Below, piece by piece: positions 59,600-64,000 of a stretch of 64,000 bases of DNA. Made by a program: the position numbers and the translations under genes. The stretch is from contig QQUA01000016.1 in assembly GCA_008501825.1 (NCBI GenBank), forward strand, positions 305,261-369,260. The letters run 5' to 3'. The stretch is from Planctomycetota bacterium (lineage in GTDB: Bacteria; Planctomycetota; UBA1135). Each line of letters starts with the position of its first letter. Positions within the stretch are counted from its first letter, which is position 1. The notes beneath the pieces were generated by a model, which did not search any database, was not told where the DNA came from, and saw only the letters and a program-made list of their open reading frames with translations.

Positions 59600-61165
59600 T
59601 TATTTAGCTTTCCGATAGAGTAATTGGATCTCCGGGTCCACTTTCGGATTCCGGATCGGTCCATCTGAAATCGGAATTTCCATCCGTTTCGCTTCCATCC
59701 GAAAGCGCTGGTGATGGGAGTTGCCCTTGGCGTCAATCCAAGCTAGCGGCAACCAAAAGCGGTAAGGCTCACCGGGCTGGCGTTGTTCGACCACCACCCG
59801 ATCGGACTGCCATTGAATGGCAAGGTGGGGACAATCGGGACGATCCAACCACTGCTCGAAAAACCAGCCTAAATCGGTGCCGGCGGCTTGCTCCATCGCC
59901 TGCTGCAACTGGGCCGTCTGCGCCGTTCCGCCCAGATGGGTTTGGTAATAGTTTTGGATGCCTTGAAAAAAAGCCTCATCCCCGACTTCGCCCCGGAGCA
60001 TGTGTAACACCCACGCCCCTTTGGGATAGGAATTGGAATTGATCATTTCCCCCGGCTCTTGAAATTGGTGGTGCCGAATCGGCCACCGCCGGCCGACTTC
60101 AGCCCGCAACCAGGAGCGGCGGCTGTTTCCCATGGCGATTTTCAGCGGCGGACCTCCGGTTTGGGCGTGCAACCAAGGTCCGAAGTAGGAAGCAAAGCCT
60201 TCGCTCAGCCAGATTTCGTTCCAATCGGCGAAGCCCACTGCGTCGCCGAACCATTGGTGAGCGAACTCGTGGGCCAGAGTGCCGACGCCAAAATCGGGAG
60301 CATCGAACAGCCGTTCCAAGATGAAGGTGTTGCCCGGGTATTCCATCCCCCCCCATCGAGTCGGAATCTGCACCACGCAATACTTGGAATACAAATAAGG
60401 TCCGAAGCTCTTCTCCATGATCTCCATCCACCGGCCATGGTGTTTTAGAGCGCGGCGAGCCCGAGGTAGATCTTTGCGATAGATAAAATGGGGAATGAAG
60501 CGCGGATCACCCTTTTCCTGCAAACGGGAAAAAGGGGCCACCGCCATCGTGAACAAATAAGTCGGAAGCTCCACTATGGTTTCCGATTGCCAGCGGCGCC
60601 AATTCGCCTTGGATGAGGATTCGGCCGTTGTTTTCAACCAGTCTCCTTTCCCGCTGGAAACCACATCAAAGCCCGAAGGGACGTCCAAAGTTAAACGGAA
60701 GTGGGCGTGGTCCTGAGGGTGATCCTCGCAAGGCAACCAACCCCTGGCTTTGGCCGGGAAATGATCGGTAAAAAAGGTGGGATCGCCATAGCGAGTCTTT
60801 AAGAAATGGCTGCCGGAACCGGGCTTTCCTTCCAGGAAGGCCTTCAAGCGAAGCGTCTCGCCGACCTTCGCCGGCTCAGCCAAGTTCACCCAAATGCGAT
60901 CTTGCTCGCGGCGGAACTCCAAAGGCTCGCCGCGGTCGTTTTCAAAACGAACCGGCCAGTCTTTCTTCTCTTGAAAATCCAAGCGCAATTCCTGCATGGC
61001 TTCCACCACCAGGAATTCATATCCAATTTCGGCCTTGGCTTTCTTCTTTACCGGATCGACTTGCAAGTAGATCTCATAACGAAGAGCATCGGCTTCTGGA
61101 TAGCCGTAGTAATGGGCATGTTCCTGGGGCGAGCAGGAAACCAGCAACAAAGCCAGAGCGAACAT
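59600..61165 (-). CDS. M1-family metallopeptidase lipoprotein (short form)
   Basis: This 521-residue zinc peptidase is anchored by a lipoprotein signal (MFALALLLVSCSPQ, LVSC). The zinc site is THEFAHQWFGD-type (LAHEFAHQWFGDAVGF) with the third ligand in LSEGFASYFG. The exopeptidase motif appears as GGMEYPGNTF, again differing from the usual GAMEN. It lacks the long helical C-terminal domain of the M1 protein at 18.3 kb, so the two may have different chain-length preference. It starts 3 nt after the TAG of the sulfatase-like gene, so the two are translationally coupled. Confidence 0.9.
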   Translation of the reverse strand: MFALALLLVSCSPQEHAHYYGYPEADALRYEIYLQVDPVKKKAKAEIGYEFLVVEAMQELRLDFQEKKDWPVRFENDRGEPLEFRREQDRIWVNLAEPAKVGETLRLKAFLEGKPGSGSHFLKTRYGDPTFFTDHFPAKARGWLPCEDHPQDHAHFRLTLDVPSGFDVVSSGKGDWLKTTAESSSKANWRRWQSETIVELPTYLFTMAVAPFSRLQEKGDPRFIPHFIYRKDLPRARRALKHHGRWMEIMEKSFGPYLYSKYCVVQIPTRWGGMEYPGNTFILERLFDAPDFGVGTLAHEFAHQWFGDAVGFADWNEIWLSEGFASYFGPWLHAQTGGPPLKIAMGNSRRSWLRAEVGRRWPIRHHQFQEPGEMINSNSYPKGAWVLHMLRGEVGDEAFFQGIQNYYQTHLGGTAQTAQLQQAMEQAAGTDLGWFFEQWLDRPDCPHLAIQWQSDRVVVEQRQPGEPYRFWLPLAWIDAKGNSHHQRFRMEAKRMEIPISDGPIRNPKVDPEIQLLYRKAK

Positions 61166-61168
61166 GTT

Positions 61169-63007
61169 CTAAGAATCCCTTTGGTCGTCTTCTTCGGCGT
61201 AACCCAGTTCCTGCAGGGCCTCCTGATCATCTTCGGTCAGGCGCCGTTCACCGGTAGAAACTTCCGGCATCCGCTGCAACAGCCGCTGCAAGGCCTGTTC
61301 CATCAAACGAAGTTGCTCGGGGAACTGTTGGGCAAGATTTTCATTTTCCCCCTCCCGCCAGCGGTACAAAGTCGCTTCGCCGCCGGTTTGAGGCGCCCGG
61401 TAATACTTCCATTCGCCGTCTCGCAAGCCGATTCGGCGCTGATCTTCGGCTTCGGTCTTCAGGCGGTTCTGGAATGCCTCCAAGTAAAAACCATCGCCGA
61501 ACCAGGCTCGACTCGGAAGAGAGCCGCCGGTAATCAACGGCATCAAACTGAGCCCCTGATGCCCTTCCGGGGCTTCGGCGCCGGCGAGCTCGGCGAAGGT
61601 GGCGGCAAGGTCCACTTGGCCGACGCTTGGGTGCAAGCGCTGCCCGCCGTGTGCCCCCTTCGGCAGTCGGAACACTCCCGGAATTCGTTGAGTCGCCTCC
61701 AGCAAACTGGGCAAATGGGTGTTGCGGTAGCCGCCCTCGCCGAAGCAATGGCCATGATCGGAAGTTAAGAACAGGGCCGTGTTCTGCAGACCTGGATCCC
61801 GGCTTTCCAACGAGGCCCGAAGTCTTCCGAGATAACGATCCAATTCCATGATTTCCGCTCGATAGCGCATGAAGTTGGATCCACAGTTTTCCGGATCGGC
61901 CGCCACTGGAACCGCCCCGGCAGCAGCCTGCCGGGCTTTTTGTAAATCCTCCCGTTCCGGATCGTGGGGACCGTGAGCATCGAAGAAATGCACCCAAAGA
62001 AAAAACGGGCCGGAGACTTCTTGCAGAAAGTGATCCACCCGGTCCAACAAGGCGTCGCCGGGCAAGGTTTTCGCCGCCCGCTTTAAAAACCGCCCGCGGA
62101 TGAATCGGACCCAGGCCATTTCCCGCCGCCCCACCAGAGTCAGTTGATCCAAACGCTCCTTGTCGAAGCGGTCGTCGTAAATCCGAAAGCCCCGGGAAAA
62201 GCCGAATTTTCCTTTCACCGGATACGCCGACACAAAGGCGGCGGTGTCGTAGCCGTTGGCCCGCAAGCTCTGGGCAATGGAAGGCACCTCCGGGGCGATT
62301 TGAGTATTGCCGTTGCTGCGCAAGCCGTGACTCGGGGGCATCCGGCCAGTCAACAAACTGGCATGGCTAGGGCCGGTGATCGGCGCCACCGCCACCATGT
62401 CCTCGAACACCACCGATTCAGCGGCCAAGGCCTGCAGATTCGGCGTTTCCAAACCGGTACCGCCATAAATCGGCAACACGTCCGCCCGCACCGTGTCCCA
62501 AGTCACCAGCACCAAGGAAGGGCGATCTTCGGACGCCGGCTGGGAAACGGTCGCCGCCATGACCGGATTGCGATCGCCGAGTAACCAGTAAGCCGTCAAC
62601 AACGGCGCCAACAACCAAATCGCCAGGCTCAGGCGCCAACAGGCCATGGACGGCCGCGGCTTACGAAACCAAGGAAGCCAAGCCACCGAAAGGGCCAAAA
62701 CGGCGCCGGCGAGGGCATAAGCCCAGGTCCGGTCCAGCCGATTGAACACCATTCCGGCGTCGGCCACCGCAATCCAAATCACGATGGCGGCGATCGGCAA
62801 AGCTTCTCGGTTTTGTAACCAGGTCAAACGTCCGGCAACATGGCCGAACAACCAGCCTAGAAACCAACCGGCGGCGCTATAGATGGCCAGCGGAGCTAGA
62901 AAGAACAAAAGTTGCAGAGGCCAATCTTGCAACAACGGCCAGCGCACCGGCCAAGCCAGGGCGATTTCAAATATCGCCAAAGCCAAACCCCAACGAAGCC
63001 CGACCAT
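61169..63007 (-). CDS. Membrane sulfatase-superfamily protein with Thr at the nucleophile site
   Basis: This 612-residue protein has an N-terminal block of about five transmembrane helices (MVGLRWGLALAIFEIALAWP; LQLLFFLAPLAIYSAAGWFL) and a periplasmic alkaline phosphatase-superfamily domain. Metal-site segments are LVLVTWDTVRADVLPIYGG and LTSDHGHCFGEGG. At the catalytic loop it has APITGPSHASLLTG, where true sulfatases have CxPxR; a Thr, not formylglycine, is therefore the likely nucleophile, as in LtaS-type and phosphoethanolamine transferases. ATG 63007 is inferred; the frame extends to 63091, overlapping elbB. Phosphotransferase or phosphodiesterase activity is more likely than sulfatase. 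Confidence 0.82.
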   Translation of the reverse strand: MVGLRWGLALAIFEIALAWPVRWPLLQDWPLQLLFFLAPLAIYSAAGWFLGWLFGHVAGRLTWLQNREALPIAAIVIWIAVADAGMVFNRLDRTWAYALAGAVLALSVAWLPWFRKPRPSMACWRLSLAIWLLAPLLTAYWLLGDRNPVMAATVSQPASEDRPSLVLVTWDTVRADVLPIYGGTGLETPNLQALAAESVVFEDMVAVAPITGPSHASLLTGRMPPSHGLRSNGNTQIAPEVPSIAQSLRANGYDTAAFVSAYPVKGKFGFSRGFRIYDDRFDKERLDQLTLVGRREMAWVRFIRGRFLKRAAKTLPGDALLDRVDHFLQEVSGPFFLWVHFFDAHGPHDPEREDLQKARQAAAGAVPVAADPENCGSNFMRYRAEIMELDRYLGRLRASLESRDPGLQNTALFLTSDHGHCFGEGGYRNTHLPSLLEATQRIPGVFRLPKGAHGGQRLHPSVGQVDLAATFAELAGAEAPEGHQGLSLMPLITGGSLPSRAWFGDGFYLEAFQNRLKTEAEDQRRIGLRDGEWKYYRAPQTGGEATLYRWREGENENLAQQFPEQLRLMEQALQRLLQRMPEVSTGERRLTEDDQEALQELGYAEEDDQRDS

Positions 63008-63060
63008 GGTCGGGCAACGGGGTTGGGAATCGGATTGAAGACTCTGCGACAAAGGATCGA

Positions 63061-63741
63061 TCAACCGGCGGGAGTGACGCCTTGGGCACAACGGGCGAGA
63101 ACGGTTTGCACCAATTTTTCAATTCCGTCCGCCGCTTCGGAAATGGATCCGGCCAACATGTAGGCGGGAGTGGAAACGATATTGCGCCCTTCGTCCACGT
63201 GGACGTCTCGAACCGGGCAAGCCACGTGTTTCACGCCCATGGCTTCCAAAGCCGAAGCGGTATCGGCGTCGCTGCCGATGGTCAACTCCACTCCGGAACC
63301 CCGCAAGACCGAAGCACAAATCGCCGGGCTGATGCATTCGAAGCCGATCGGCTTGCCGGCCGCCACCGTGGCTTCCACCAAGCGAGCGACTTCCGGTTCG
63401 ACTCGAGCTTCGGCCCCGGAAACGGCAAAGTTGCTCAAGTTTTTGGCTGCTCCGAAACCACCGGGGAAGATCAAGGCATCGAAATCACCGACCTGCACCT
63501 CGGCGGCATCTTGAATCTGACCGCGGGCGATACGGGCAGCCTCCACCAGGACGTTGCGGCTCTCGCCCTCGGCCACCTCACCGCTGTGGTGGTTGACCAC
63601 ATGCATTTGTTCCACGTTTGGAGCAAAGCAAAGGACTTCCGCCCCGGCTCGATCCAGAGCCAGCAAGGTAATCACCGCTTCATGGATTTCTGCACCGTCG
63701 AACACGCCGCAGCCGGAAAGACAAACGCCGACTTTGACCAT
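63061..63741 (-). CDS. elbB: ElbB-type DJ-1/PfpI family protein
   Basis: This 226-residue cytoplasmic protein belongs to the DJ-1/PfpI superfamily; the E. coli relative ElbB has reported glyoxalase activity. The signature start VKVGVCLSGCGVFDGAEIHE and the following VITLLALDRAGAEVLCFAP are characteristic. The nucleophilic elbow is GKPIGFECISPAICA. ATG 63741 is chosen because AGGAG lies 6 nt upstream; an earlier ATG at 63747 touches that site. The gene precedes the membrane sulfatase-like gene on the same strand, 53 nt apart. Confidence 0.93.
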   Translation of the reverse strand: MVKVGVCLSGCGVFDGAEIHEAVITLLALDRAGAEVLCFAPNVEQMHVVNHHSGEVAEGESRNVLVEAARIARGQIQDAAEVQVGDFDALIFPGGFGAAKNLSNFAVSGAEARVEPEVARLVEATVAAGKPIGFECISPAICASVLRGSGVELTIGSDADTASALEAMGVKHVACPVRDVHVDEGRNIVSTPAYMLAGSISEAADGIEKLVQTVLARCAQGVTPAG

Positions 63742-63826
63742 CGCCATCTCCTACAAGGCTGAGCTTCGGCCTCCGCCGAAGCGGGGTTTATTCTAAGCTT
63801 TCTCCTCCCCCTGAAACTGGCACAAA

Positions 63827-64000
63827 CTATTGGAGGTTGGAGGAAGAAAAGATCCTCCACCGAAACAGCTCCTTGGCGGTCCAACGCCGAGAGGTCACCC
63901 CCAGCAACATCCCCGGAGTCGGGGGCTCGCCCTCGGCGGTGATCGGCCGCACGTAGTTGCGCCACAAAAGCCACAGCCACATGTGCAGTCGCAGCCAACT
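63827..64000 (-). CDS. Partial C-terminus, possibly transposase/integrase-related (cut by right edge)
   Basis: The minus-strand frame entering from the right edge ends at TAG (63829-63827). Its 57 residues include SWLRLHMWLWLLWRNYVRP and the segment TPGMLLGVTSRRWTAKELF. The NYVRP...TPGMLLG pattern recalls the C-terminal ends of some transposase or integrase-like proteins that end with R-P...TPA-x-x-LG. It is too short for certainty. It stops 80 nt before elbB starts on the same strand. Confidence 0.4.
   Translation of the reverse strand, partial: SWLRLHMWLWLLWRNYVRPITAEGEPPTPGMLLGVTSRRWTAKELFRWRIFSSSNLQ

Noticed and set aside
1..64000. CRISPR array, tRNA or rRNA
   Set aside because: I looked for regularly spaced identical repeats and cloverleaf signatures in the intergenic stretches and saw none.

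Overview
The window looks like a chromosomal piece of a free-living Gram-negative bacterium of moderately high GC, most likely a planctomycete-type lineage (Planctomycetota). This is inference. It rests on two sulfatase-superfamily proteins, a G8/beta-helix surface protein, a DUF2961 protein, secreted proteins with lipoprotein or Sec signals, outer-membrane barrels, and a secreted protein whose C-terminal Cys-rich domain I associate with that phylum. No rRNA, tRNA or CRISPR array was recognised.

Layout. 1-3.2 kb: a sugar ABC importer (ATPase cut by the left edge, two tandem substrate-binding lipoproteins), then a PAS-like/CxxC protein. 4-9.9 kb: a minus-strand sulfur-redox operon with an ArsR regulator, a molybdopterin oxidoreductase (Psr/Phs type), a 4Fe-4S subunit, an NrfD membrane subunit, and two YeeE/YedE half-transporters, the second ending in a rhodanese-like domain. 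9.9-16.7 kb: a FadL-type porin divergent from a TetR-HlyD-RND efflux operon. 16.7-24.6 kb: sulfatase, M1 aminopeptidase, methyltransferase, MmgE/PrpD protein, isocitrate/isopropylmalate-type dehydrogenase. 24.8-28.9 kb: two secreted proteins, one a large G8/beta-helix protein.

29-39.8 kb is a low-GC island with a compact natural-product locus. It holds an AraC regulator, a type I PKS (KS-AT-KR-ACP-TE), an NRPS (degenerate C, A, PCP) and an Sfp-type phosphopantetheinyl transferase. The assembly line would load one amino acid, extend it with malonyl-CoA, reduce the ketone and release the product through a thioesterase, which predicts a statine-like 4-amino-3-hydroxy acid. The PKS reading frame carries a single in-frame amber codon inside the AT domain.

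39.9-64 kb: an Asp-box beta-propeller protein, M32 carboxypeptidase, a DUF2961 protein fused to a glutathione peroxidase, a barrel protein, an exonuclease/phosphatase-family enzyme, a hybrid sensor protein lacking its phosphoacceptor His, a homoaconitase-like single-chain hydratase, uridine kinase, a GGDEF protein, a trehalose operon (OtsA-OtsB fusion, GH15 enzyme, lipoprotein), an M1 peptidase, a membrane sulfatase-like protein with Thr at the nucleophile position, and ElbB. A fragment possibly of a transposase/integrase is cut by the right edge.
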